Below, piece by piece: positions 54,130-63,444 of a stretch of 64,000 nucleotides of DNA (the stretch's first letter is position 1; the number at the start of each line of letters is the position of its first letter). The notes beneath the pieces are model-generated. The model saw only the letters and a list, made by a program, of their open reading frames with translations, ran no database searches and was not told the DNA's origin. This stretch comes from Bettongia penicillata ogilbyi (Eukaryota > Chordata > Mammalia > Diprotodontia > Potoroidae), in NCBI GenBank assembly GCA_023548195.1, contig JAJHZJ010000252.1:3856841-3920840 (forward strand). Reading direction: 5' to 3'. Position numbers and translations under genes: made by a program.

Positions 54130-54605
54130 GAGCACTTAGTGTATGTTGATTCATTTGATCCACACCATAATCCTGTGAAGTAGATGCAGTTGTCACCCAT
54201 CTTTACACAGAGGAGGAGACTAAGTGACTTGTCCAGGAGAAGGGGCAGCTAGGTGGTGCAGTGGATAGAGCACCAGTGCGGAAGTCAGAAGGACCTGAGT
54301 TCAAATCTCACCTCAAACACTTGACACTCACTAGCTGTGTGACCTTAGGCAAGTCGTTTAACTCCAATTGCCTCATTCTGGGTCATCTCCAGTCATCCTG
54401 ATGAATATCTGGTCACTGGATTCAGATGGCTCTGGAGGAGAAGTCAGGCTGGTGACCTGCACAGCCCTCCCTCGCTCAAAGCAAAATCAAGTGCAAGTCA
54501 TGTAGTTATTTCTCTGATGGCGTGGTCTTCTTCGGCAACGAAGGATGAACACACACATCTGAGGGGAGATTTGAATGCAAGCCTTCCTAAGAGTCGGTTA
54601 TTCTT
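54130..54605 (-). mobile_element. MIR-type SINE split by a chimeric SINE
   Basis: Left part 54130-54240 (CCTGTGAAGTAGATGCAGTT, AGTGACTTGTCCAGGAGAAG); right part 54560-54605 (GGGAGATTTGAATGCAAGCC). Confidence 0.75.
54243..54556 (+). mobile_element. Chimeric CORE-SINE carrying the CCTGATGAATATCTG-type tail
   Basis: Head GGGCAGCTAGGTGGTGCAGT, CORE CTAGCTGTGTGACCTTAGGC, then CATCTCCAGTCATCCTGATG, TGGCTCTGGAGGAGAAGTCA, GGCGTGGTCTTCTTCGGCAA and ACACACA at the end. It shows that the tail fragments elsewhere belong to a CORE-SINE family using a different LINE tail from the RTE/BovB-like one. Confidence 0.93.
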
Positions 54606-54609
54606 TCAT

Positions 54610-55115
54610 ATGGAGGAGTAAAGAAAGTCATTCCTTTGACGATAAGGGAAGATGCAATGGAAATGTAAAGGCAATAGAATATGCTGTAGTAAGAGTGTCT
54701 TGATCGTAAGGGATGAGCTAGAGAAATAAAACTAGGTGAGCCAGTGGGGACCAACCTGCCGCTTAAAGGCTGTGATAACTGAGGCAGGCAAGCTGCCCTC
54801 TGAGGCTTACAGATGCCACCCACGTCTGCTGGTGTAGCTGGGGCCTCCTCTAAACAGAGCTGCCTCCAGGATAGACAGGGCTCAGACAGACAGTTCTGAT
54901 TATGTATGCAAATGCGGATCTGAGGCACGAAGCTTATGAAAGAGCAGAACAGTCAGTCTAAGCCCCCCTGGAGAAAGGATCTTGCAAAGAATACTAAAGA
55001 GCAGCCAAGTGGAAAGGAGAAAACAAACATGAATTAAAAAAACAACAAAAAGAAATCAAATTGCACTTTCGTATTTCTCTCAAACTGATAACCTCCAAAG
55101 CAAATAATGAAAAAA
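54610..55115. other. Unique sequence
   Basis: About 500 bases. Contains an octamer-like TTATGTATGCAAATGCGGAT near 54900. No repeat or gene recognised. Confidence 0.38.
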
Positions 55116-55119
55116 GAAA

Positions 55120-55250
55120 ATACCACTCATGCTTTTTTTTACCTAAATTGATTTTATTTTTTAGAATTTTTGTTGATTTCTTTTTTTTACACCCATTCTC
55201 TCCCGGTGCACTGCCCTCTCCCATTGTAACAAAGAAAGAGATGTTTTAAA
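55120..55250 (-). mobile_element. Possible L1 3'-UTR fragment, antisense
   Basis: TTTTATTTTTTAGAATTTTT then CCCATTGTAACAAAGAAAGA. Weak. Confidence 0.4.
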
Positions 55251-55319
55251 AATTTCCTAAAGAAGTAACCTACCTGATAGTAAATGCAGCCCCCTCCCTA
55301 CCCCCACCCTCAAGAAGGA

Positions 55320-55665
55320 TCGTAGATAAAAATGTGGAAGAAAACTTAAAAGGGACATCGAGGAAGTACACTGCTCAGCCTCTTGGAGCAAGAAAACTCA
55401 TTTTGTTGAGTTCAAATCTGGCCTCAGACACTTACTAGCTATGTGGCCCTGGGCAAGTCACTTAGTCGTGTTTGCCTCAGTTTACTCATCTGTAAAATGG
55501 GATGGAGAAAGAAATGGCAAACCACTCCATTGTCTCTGTCAAGAAAACCCCAAATGGGGTCATGAAGACTCAGATATGACTGAAAAATGACTGATCGACA
55601 GCAACAACAGAAAACATGGTCTAGCCTCATTTTACAGATGGGGAGAATGAGGCACAGGGTTACAC
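55320..55665 (-). mobile_element. MIR3-like SINE split by a CORE-SINE
   Basis: Left trace AAAAGGGACATCGAGGAAGT; right part ACATGGTCTAGCCTCATTTT and ACAGATGGGGAGAATGAGGC. Confidence 0.6.
55358..55606 (+). mobile_element. CORE-SINE with RTE-type tail
   Basis: CACTTACTAGCTATGTGGCC, GAAATGGCAAACCACTCCAT, AACCCCAAATGGGGTCATGA, then an AGCAACAAC end. Confidence 0.94.
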
Positions 55666-55729
55666 AGACACTTATACTGAATATGACCCTCTTTGAATGA
55701 ATCTTATGCTAAGGGTAGATTTCTTCACT

Positions 55730-55840
55730 GTTAGGTTGTAAGCTAGCTGAGAACAGGAATTGTCTTTTGTTTCTTTTTGGATCCCTAGCACTTAGCACTG
55801 TGCCTGGCTTACAGTAGGTGCTTAATTAATGTTTATGATT
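55730..55840 (+). mobile_element. L2 3' end
   Basis: GTAAGCTAGCTGAGAACAGG, ATCCCTAGCACTTAGCACTG, TGCCTGGCTTACAGTAGGTG. Confidence 0.88.
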
Positions 55841-55929
55841 GACTGTTCAAGATGACAAACACAGAGAAGAAGCAGTTCTGAATTTTGCACTTCCATAAAG
55901 TGCTTGCAAAGAGGAGAGAAGAAAGTTAT

Positions 55930-56065
55930 CCGGAGGATGGAAAAGTCAGACGTTAATCTAGTCTCAGCTCTGCCTCTGACTTGCTTCCTTGGGACCTCAG
56001 TTTCCCTCATATGTAAAAATAAGAGGTTGGATTGGACTCGTCCTTTCCATCTTTGAGATGTCTAT
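55930..56065 (+). mobile_element. CORE-SINE fragment
   Basis: CTCAGCTCTGCCTCTGACTT, CCTCAGTTTCCCTCATATGT, then the ATGAATTG-type end. Confidence 0.7.
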
Positions 56066-56384
56066 GAATTGTTCAAGAGCTGATACCCTTAAATATCTCC
56101 CCATGTACTGTTATAAGAAGACCTTTTCTAGGGGTGTGTTAAAGATGATGGAGGCCAAGGGGATGCTGCCTTTCAGGACATTTTCTTCCTGATACCTGCT
56201 TTTGTGACTTTTCAAAGGCAAGCTTAGGAAGTTTTCTAAATTGCCAACGAGGATCATGAGATAAGGTAGACAGGAAAATCGCACTCCACCCCTGACCCTG
56301 GCAAGTGTCAGAGGATCTGGTGGAGTTGTCAATGTTATGAGCATTTCAGTCAAAGGACTAGGGTTGAAAATTTGAAAGTTGGGT

Positions 56385-56890
56385 CAGCTAGGTGCCATGA
56401 CAGATAGAGTCCTAGACTGGAATCAGAAAGACCTGAGTTCAAATGTAGTCTTTGACTCAGTAACTGTGTGATCTCAGTCAAGTCATGAAACCTCAGTTTC
56501 TCTGTTTGTAAAATAGGGATAATAATAGTACCTACCCAAACCTGGTCTCTGACACTTAGCTGTGTGATCCCAGGCAAGCCATGAAACCTCAGTTTCTCTA
56601 TTTGTAAAATAGGGATAAATAATAGCACCTACCTCTGAAGGTAGTTGTGATTATCAAAGGAGATGATAATTGTAAAGTACCTGTTGCACAGTATGCACTA
56701 TATAAATGTTGTCTGCTATTATTATCAGCTGTGTGACCTTAAGCAAGTCACTTAACCCTTGTTTGCTTCAGTTTCCTCATCAGTAAAATGGGGATAATAA
56801 TAGCACCTATATCCCAGGATTATTAGGAGGATAAAAATGAGATGACATTTGTAAAAGCACCTGGCATATATAAATGTTATTATATAATTA
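56385..56890 (+). mobile_element. CORE-SINE with three CORE blocks in tandem
   Basis: The head (GGTCAGCTAGGTGCCATGAC) occurs once. CORE-plus-tail modules occur at about 56460-56540, 56548-56705 and 56728-56880 (AACCTCAGTTTCTCTGTTTG, AACCTCAGTTTCTCTATTTG, TTCAGTTTCCTCATCAGTAA). The first two are nearly identical in their shared parts, so a local duplication is likely; the third may be a separate insertion. Confidence 0.78.
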
Positions 56891-56959
56891 TAACATATAA
56901 CATAATATACATTATGTTACATACGTGCTAGCTCTTATTATTCCTTCCTGAATTATCAT

Positions 56960-57360
56960 TCGACATATAGGAAATTCCTAGGCAAAAGTGCATTCTCCCT
57001 CCTATCCCCCAGCATTATGAAGGAGGTGAAATTTGTCTTTTGGTCTCTTCTTTCTTCCTTCTTGTCATTTCTCTCCCATCTCCCATTTCCACACCCTAGG
57101 TCTTTGGTCTCCTTTCTCTGGCTGCCTATCAACAATCCCAGTCCAGGTTCTAACTAATAATTAAAGTGTTAGATGATAATAGGGCTTAAGGTGTGGTCCT
57201 TTCCCCAAGGGCATTTTCAGTATAAAGAGAGAAAGTTGAAACAAGAAAAATCCTTCAATAGTCAAAGGAATGAAGCTATAATGGTAGAAAGAGAGGTGGT
57301 AAGGTTGATACATTTTTACATCATAATAAAGCATTATACTTGTATAGAACTTAAAATTTA
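56960..57360. other. Unique sequence
   Basis: About 400 bases with nothing recognised. Confidence 0.42.
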
Positions 57361-57364
57361 GAAG

Positions 57365-57655
57365 ATATTTTTACATCTTTTATTGCATTGGAGCATCACA
57401 CAGTTACAGGGCAGTTCCTAAGCTCCTAGACCAAAAAGCCTTGTATCTCTAACACTTAATGTAGTAGTTGAACATTTTTGGGGGGAAGGGGAAAATTTAT
57501 CTCAACCACATAGGGATCTCTTTCTGTGTAGATCGGCAATTAATAGTGTTGCCTGGGGTCCTGAAAAGGCCACACAGCCATCAGAGATGGGCCTTTAACT
57601 CAGATCTTCCAGAATCCAAGTCTGACTCTCTGTTCACTACATCACATGACCTTGT
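57365..57655 (-). mobile_element. MIR-type SINE, antisense, decayed
   Basis: GGCCACACAGCCATCAGAGA, TCAGATCTTCCAGAATCCAA, GTTCACTACATCACATGACC. Confidence 0.6.
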
Positions 57656-57689
57656 ATATAGTAAGTAAATAATAATTACTTGTTAAGTT

Positions 57690-57770
57690 AAATATGATTT
57701 CAAAGATGAGGAAACTAAAGCCCAGAGAGACCAATTTACTTGCCCAAGGAGAATCCTCTAATACGGGGCC
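57690..57770 (-). mobile_element. MIR-type fragment, antisense
   Basis: CAAAGATGAGGAAACTAAAG, CCAATTTACTTGCCCAAGGA. Confidence 0.6.
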
Positions 57771-57859
57771 AACAACCTTCTAGGTTTACTACCACAAGTC
57801 CAAGATTTTTCCATGCCACCTTCCCCAAAGCTTATAGGCAGTTAGTTCCTCTTAAAGAT

Positions 57860-58860
57860 GGCCTTCTTTCAGTAATATACCCCAATGGAAAAATAATCAC
57901 CCACAACACAATTCGTCTTTTAGCCTGCCTTCCTACTTCTGGTTATCCAATCCATCCTTTCCCAGAGCTGTCAAATTAATTATTCCTCGTGCCTGTCCCT
58001 AACCCCTAGTTTAAGAAGTTTACATGGTTCCCTATTACCCCTAGGATAAAATATAAGTTTTGTTATTTGGCTTAAGAAGACTTTTACAGCCTGGTTCTTG
58101 CCTCCTTTTCCAGACTCATTCCATATTATCCCTCCCACTCTCTTCTCCCTGCTTACCTGGTGTGCTCTGCCCAGGGTTTATTGGCTAGATTTCTTTCTCA
58201 AAGACCAAGCCTTAAGCCCAATTCCCTCTGAAGCTCATAGATTGGACAATAGGTCCCTGCCCTCCTAGTACAGAGTGAATGTAAATACTAAATATTAACA
58301 GGTTCTCTTTTGGGCAAGAACCCCGAGGGTCTTCCCCTCCTAATGTGATTTTTTTTCTTTGATTAAAGGGGCCATCTCTTGAATAACTGCTTGAAGGGAC
58401 TTATTCACCAAATGGGCGTTACTTTGCTGTAAGTGAGAACCTGAAAAGGCTTTAGTCTAAAAGGGTCTCCCATTGCATCTTGGACCATTTCCAGTCATCC
58501 TCATGAATATCTGGTCACTGTTTCCAGATGGCTCAGGAGGAGAAAGTGAAGCTGGTGACCTTGCACAGCTCTCCCTCATTCAAATCCAAGTCAACTGCAA
58601 GTCATGTCATCATTTCCCAAAGGACAAACACAGCAACGACAACAACCTTGTGTTATGGAAAAGATGGGTACAGGATCCCTTCTCCTGCCTCCATGACTTC
58701 ATATAAGCTGTGTCCCATCTTAGAATACCCTCCTTCATTACTTTCATGTCTTGGTGTCTCTCCAAGGTTCAACTGGATGCCAACCCTATGGGGACCTTTC
58801 GTGATATCCCAGATATTTCCTATTTCCCCTAATTACTTCATATCTATGTACTTATTTGAA
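57860..58860 (+). mobile_element. L2 LINE 3' region split by a SINE-like element
   Basis: Left part to about 58160: TACATGGTTCCCTATTACCC, ACAGCCTGGTTCTTGCCTCC, TGGTGTGCTCTGCCCAGGG. Right part from about 58670: GATCCCTTCTCCTGCCTCCA, GTCTCTCCAAGGTTCAACTG. Confidence 0.7.
58165..58645 (+). mobile_element. Longer SINE/LINE-derived element with the CCTGATGAATATCTG-type tail
   Basis: Body: ATTGGACAATAGGTCCCTGC, AAGGGGCCATCTCTTGAATA, GGGTCTCCCATTGCATCTTG. Tail: CATCCTCATGAATATCTGGT, GGAGGAGAAAGTGAAGCTGG, ending CAACGACAACAACC. The body is not the usual CORE-SINE head, so this is a distinct element sharing the tail. Confidence 0.7.
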
Positions 58861-58869
58861 TAATTTACT

Positions 58870-59640
58870 AACAGTGTGGTAGCTGATCTTGATACCCAAG
58901 TTCATCCTCATTGAAGGCATTTGACAACATGGTTGAAAACATCATGCTAAAAAGCATGGGGGAAAGCACACAGTTGTGTTGCATTCCCTTGGTGACTGGA
59001 AAAGCATGAGAGCATCGTCCATTATCCAGGGTCTGGGCAAGCATGCTGTCGTGAAATTGCCAATACTGAACTTCTCAGAGCAACCAAATTTTTAAATGCT
59101 TTTTAAATTTCATGTCATGGCTAGTGTTAAAGGCCTTGGTCAAATCAGCAGATGTTGCATATTGATCTCTGTTCTGCTCCTGGCATTTCTTCTGGAGTCG
59201 TTGAGCAGTAAACAGCATATTGATGGTTCCTCTGTCCTTTCCGAATTCATGTTGACTCTCAGGAAAATAATCATCTTCCAGGTGAAGGATTAGCCTATTA
59301 AGGAGGACTCTGGCAAGAATCTTGCCAGCAATGACGAAGAGAGAGACCCACCCCCACTTTGATAGTCACAGGACAATCTATTTCCTTTACCTTTATAGAG
59401 ATGGATAGTGGAGGCATCCTTGAACTCCTGAGGATGACCTCTTCTTACCCATATAACCCAGAAAATTTCAGTTAGCTTTTGTAGGGGCAAAGAAATTCCC
59501 ACATTATAAATCTCAGGTGTGACAGAATCAGCACCACGTGCTTCAACACAGGAGAGGAGCCTAATGCCATTGGAAACCTCTCCTTCAATCCCTAGAGAGG
59601 GACTGGCTTTAACTTGAGGTAAGCAGTCAATGGCTTATTT
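58870..59640 (-). pseudogene. RTE-type LINE reverse transcriptase fragment
   Basis: Broken RT on the minus strand. 59290-59502 encodes a PQEFKDASTIHLYKGKGN stretch, the RTE block P.EWKDA.IV.LYK.KG.R. Around 58900-59050 the frame reads QFHDSMLAQTLDNG, then TKGMQHNCVLSPMLFSMMFS, matching the RTE G.KQGCVLSP.LF block (K and G at QGC replaced here). The YxDD catalytic block, which should follow, is absent because the copy stops near 58870. Several frame shifts. RTE LINEs supply the tail used by the SINEs of this window. Confidence 0.85.
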
Positions 59641-59644
59641 GTAT

Positions 59645-60740
59645 ATATGGTGGATCATTCACTCAGAGAAGTTAAGTTCTGCAAGGGCAAGGACTATTTG
59701 GTTTTTGTCTTTGTATCTCTTTGCACAGGTCTTCATCTGTAAGAGGAGTTGAAAAAAATGCTTATTGGATTGAACTGAAGAAACATGCAACAACTTTTAA
59801 AGAAAGAACTATTCTGCCCAAGAAATTTCTGCTCCTGGGCTTAAAAACAAAAGCACAGATATTGGTGTGGCAACTCTTCATTTCAGGAGAGATTTTGAAA
59901 GAGGAGAGAGCGTTAGCTCTGTAGGAACAATGTTATAAAGTGTTATTAGCCAATAGCAAAGTTCATGATGGTATGGCAGGCTTTGAGCTCTGAGGTATTA
60001 ATTCTATTATTGCCAAGCATCATTGGTTGGGACAGGGTTATAGGAGACACTTCTGAGTAGTGGAGCCTGCAAAAGGTCTCTGCCCTTAAGTGCCGTTCTA
60101 ATTGCAAAAGTAATTATTTGAGTTTCTTCCTCTTTCTTCCCTCCCCCCAACTGGTTGAGAAGTGACTAGGGGATAAAAAGAAGAATGATAGTGGCCCCCA
60201 AATGACAGGGAATATCATGTAGGGATAGAAGTAGGGGCAGAGAAATAGCACCTGAGGCAGACATAATTAGCAATGAATCAAAGAATCAGAGCAGCAGTAA
60301 TCAAAATAGTGAAAAAGCAGAGAAATAACATGGTTGATCCAATTCTGATCATCGTTTTGCCAGTCCCAACTAGTAATAAAAAAAGATTGTTTAGGAATCT
60401 GGGGGTCAGACGGAAGGGAACTCTATGGATTCTCTGTGGGTTCCTGTGCCCTTATTATAGATATAAACTGCTCTATGTTTTGAGGCCTCGTGAAGCCAAA
60501 TGCTTGTAAGGGAAGCTAGTGGCCATCCCCTCAGGCAGAGATAGTAGCTACAGTTTCTAGGTTACACCTATTGAAGACTATAAGCCTAACAAATTCGAGT
60601 TTCCTCCAAGTATAACCAGTCATATCATATTTTCAGAAGGAAATTTCTAACTTGAAGGTTACATCTGCATGGTTATTTTTTAATATATCTGACTGCTACC
60701 AGAATTACCTTGTCTCACCTTAACTCCCTTAACATGGTAT
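59645..60740. other. Mostly unique sequence
   Basis: About 1.1 kb. A weak L2 3'-end-like trace (AGTTCTGCAAGGGCAAGGAC) near 59676. No gene signal. Confidence 0.4.
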
Positions 60741-60924
60741 CTGACACCTTTTTTTTTTTGCTTAGTGCCCATGGGAGCAATGATCACTGTAGTGTACAAA
60801 CTGGAAGGCAATGTGGTATGGGAGAAAGATCACTTATGCCTCAGGGATGTTCATTACTTGTGGCTCAGTATCCTCATCTGCAGAACAAAGGGAGCCTTCC
60901 AGTTTGAAATCAATTGTTGCTGTT

Positions 60925-61745
60925 TGCTCTTTGTGCTCAAAGAGGACCCAAAAGAGGACCCAAAGAGGACTCATGGTGTTGGGAAAAGGTACAGTGTGCT
61001 TGGCTGTGTCTGATCCTACCAATACAAGCTTGGAAGGCTCTACCACATCAGGTACAAATAGTGTGTATAACTCTTTGGGATGGAGATATTTCTCAAGGTG
61101 TTCATCTCACATTTCTTTTGAACTCCTACAATTATGTTTTGCTCATACAGCACAGGACCTTCTTTGATGCAGCGTACCATGCTGGGAGGTCCTATGTTAG
61201 TGACTCCCATGGATCACAATCAATTCCAAAGCTCTTCAGAGAAACCTTGAGAGTGTCTCTGGATTGCTTTTCTGACCACGATAAAATAGTAAGGGTGATT
61301 CATTGTACTTCATGCATAAATTGGACTTAAGTGAGACAGAGTTGCTGCAAGTTATCAGCCTCCCTCCCTAGAGTCATCAAAGCCTAGAACCAGGACAAAA
61401 GTCAAGATGACTGGTAATGGATCAGGATGCAGCGAATGACCTCGACCAAGCTCTTCTCTTGCCTTTTTGACCCATTGAAACAAAATGTCTATACCTACAA
61501 ATTCTATTAGGGAAGTCCTCACATGTTTGGGGTAGACACCTGCCTAAAGCATCAACAGGTTTGAGGCCTATTGGTTACCCTCAACATGGTTTAGCCCATC
61601 TGCTGAGCCAGTTTTACCGGTAGTCCCTGGGCATCTGTGTCGTCATCACAGCTTCTGGGAGCTGGGTGACAGATGGTCACAAAAAGGAAATGAGTAGCTT
61701 GAAAAGGACTGAGCAGCTGTCACACCAAAGGTATTAGACCTCTCT
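60925..61745 (-). mobile_element. RTE-like LINE 3' region, antisense
   Basis: Begins TTGTGCTCAAAGAGGACCC (tail-end motif in antisense), then TACAGTGTGCTTGGCTGTGT, GACTTAAGTGAGACAGAGTT and TTTGGGGTAGACACCTGCCT, the same order as 21036-21530 where they overlap. Confidence 0.6.
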
Positions 61746-61797
61746 GAATCTATGTTCCTGTGGACTGAAATAAAAGAGGTGGCTGGATGGTCTGGTC

Positions 61798-61943
61798 CAG
61801 GGGTGAGAAACCTGTGACCTCAAGGCTGCCACATGTGACCCTCTAGGCCCTCAAGTGCTGACCATTGACTGAATCCAAGTGGCCGCACTTGAGGATGTAG
61901 AAGACCACACGTGGCTTCAAGGTCACAGGTTCCCTACCCCTTG
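61798..61943. mobile_element. Palindromic hAT-like MITE
   Basis: Terminal inverted repeats CAGGGGTGAGAAACCTGTGA and TCACAGGTTCCCTACCCC, with inner arms also complementary (ACATGTGACCCTCTAGG / CACACGTGGC). 8-bp TSD GTCTGGTC / CTCTAGTC, 6 of 8 matching, close to the TCTAGA-like target of Charlie-type hAT elements. No coding capacity. Confidence 0.85.
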
Positions 61944-61954
61944 CTCTAGTCTTT

Positions 61955-62150
61955 GGATTTCTCAGTCCCTTGTTCCTCCTCACATTGTGCCCCTGAGAGA
62001 GAGGCCATGAAACTCAATGTGCCTGATGTGCAATGAACCTTCCAAGCTTTATTGGTAGGATCGGACACAGTCAAGTACACTGTACCTTTATCCCAACGCC
62101 ATGATGTCATTTTCATGGCCCCTGAGAGAGAGGCCATGAAACTCAATGTA
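61955..62150 (+). mobile_element. Inverted copy of the RTE 3' region, with internal duplication
   Basis: CCTTCCAAGCTTTATTGGTA, GGATCGGACACAGTCAAGTA and ACGCCATGATGTCAT are the reverse complement of sequence at about 60970-61050. A 32-bp word is repeated at 61989-62020 and 62118-62149. Confidence 0.75.
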
Positions 62151-62154
62151 GATA

Positions 62155-62235
62155 GAGTGGAAAGGGCAGTAGACCTGGGACCAGATCTAACTCTGATTCC
62201 TGCTAGCTGGGTCACCACAGGTAAATCATTCTTCC
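62155..62235 (+). mobile_element. CORE-SINE fragment
   Basis: GGGCAGTAGACCTGGGACCA, CTAGCTGGGTCACCACAGGT. Confidence 0.65.
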
Positions 62236-62337
62236 CATATAATTCCATATAAATGTCAGTAAGCATTTCTTTCTTTTTTTTAACATGTTTTATTTAATTC
62301 ATTAAATATTTCTAGATTACATGTTTAAAAAAAAAAG

Positions 62338-62475
62338 CAAGCGTTTCTTAATAGCCTATAATAGGTAGAACACTGCTCCAGGTCCACTGGCTACAAAATC
62401 AAGACTGCAGACATTACTTGACCTCAAGAAGCTCCTATTCTATAGGGAAGAAACAGAATACAGAGATAAGTAAAT
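62338..62475 (-). mobile_element. L2 3' end, antisense
   Basis: AAGCGTTTCTTAATAGCCTA, ATTACTTGACCTCAAGAAGC, TCCTATTCTATAGGGAAG. Confidence 0.65.
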
Positions 62476-62741
62476 ACATAGTATATGCCAAATAAATTCA
62501 AAGTAATTAGGGCAGGACAGAATCAGAAAAGACTTTCAGTAGACCTCTTATGGGAGGCAGAACCAGAAATGAGTCTTACACAAAAGGAGTGTTTTCTTCT
62601 TATTTTTTAAAATTTTTTTTATATTTTCTTCTTAATCATCTTGTTGTAAAGGAAGCTCTTTGTAAACTGATATTACAAAACACAAGCATTCTAGGTACAC
62701 CCTAAGACGTTCATAAAAAGCTGGGGAGAGAAAGAAACTTT

Positions 62742-62915
62742 GTGTTACAGTAGTAACAATAGCATTATGTTAGGAATAATGATAATAGCTAGTATGTATA
62801 AAAATAATAACTAATATGTATAATAATTAGTATATATAATAATAAGAATTTTGTTAGCTACATTGTAACTATTAGTTACAATAGTGTTACAGTAGTAACA
62901 ATAGCATTATGTTAG
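62742..62915. repeat. Exact 32-bp direct repeat around an AT-rich spacer
   Basis: GTGTTACAGTAGTAACAATA followed by GCATTATGTTAG occurs at 62742-62773 and again at 62884-62915. Partial further copies (GTTAGTAACATTGTTAGTAA) follow to about 62940. Confidence 0.95.
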
Positions 62916-62952
62916 TAACATTGTTAGTAACAATGTATAATAAGAACTAGCA

Positions 62953-63208
62953 TTTTGGAAAGAGTAAATAAAGTATGGTAGAGTGTTGCACCCAGAGTCA
63001 GGAATACTCAACTTTTTGAGTTCAAATCTGGCCTCAGACACTAGCTGTGTGACCCTGGGCAAGTCACCTAACCCAGCTTGCCTCAGTTTCCTCATCATTA
63101 AAATGAATTGGAGAAGGAAATGGCAAACCACTCCACTATCTTTGCCAAAAAAAACCCCAAATAGGGTCCCAAAGAGTTGGACGCAACTGAAAAACTAAAT
63201 GACAACCA
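62953..63208 (+). mobile_element. CORE-SINE with RTE-type tail
   Basis: GAGTTCAAATCTGGCCTCAG, GTGTGACCCTGGGCAAGTCA, GGAGAAGGAAATGGCAAACC, GAGTTGGACGCAACTGAAAA. Confidence 0.95.
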
Positions 63209-63214
63209 TAATAT

Positions 63215-63440
63215 ATCATTTTAAGGTCAAGTACTTCATGTGTGTTAATTCATTTGATTCTCACAGTAACTTGGGGAGGCAGGTACGATTCTTATGTTCA
63301 GTTTACAGTCAGGAAACTGAGACCAAGAGAAATTAGGTGACTCGCCCAGGGTCACATAACTAACTGTCTGAGACACAATTTAAATCAGGTCTTGCTGATT
63401 CCAAGTCCGGTATTGTCTCCACTGTACCACCTAGTTGTCC
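63215..63440 (-). mobile_element. MIR-type SINE, antisense, near full length
   Basis: AACTTGGGGAGGCAGGTACG, CAGTCAGGAAACTGAGACCA, CCCAGGGTCACATAACTAAC, CTGTACCACCTAGTTGTCC. Confidence 0.9.
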
Positions 63441-63444
63441 ATCA

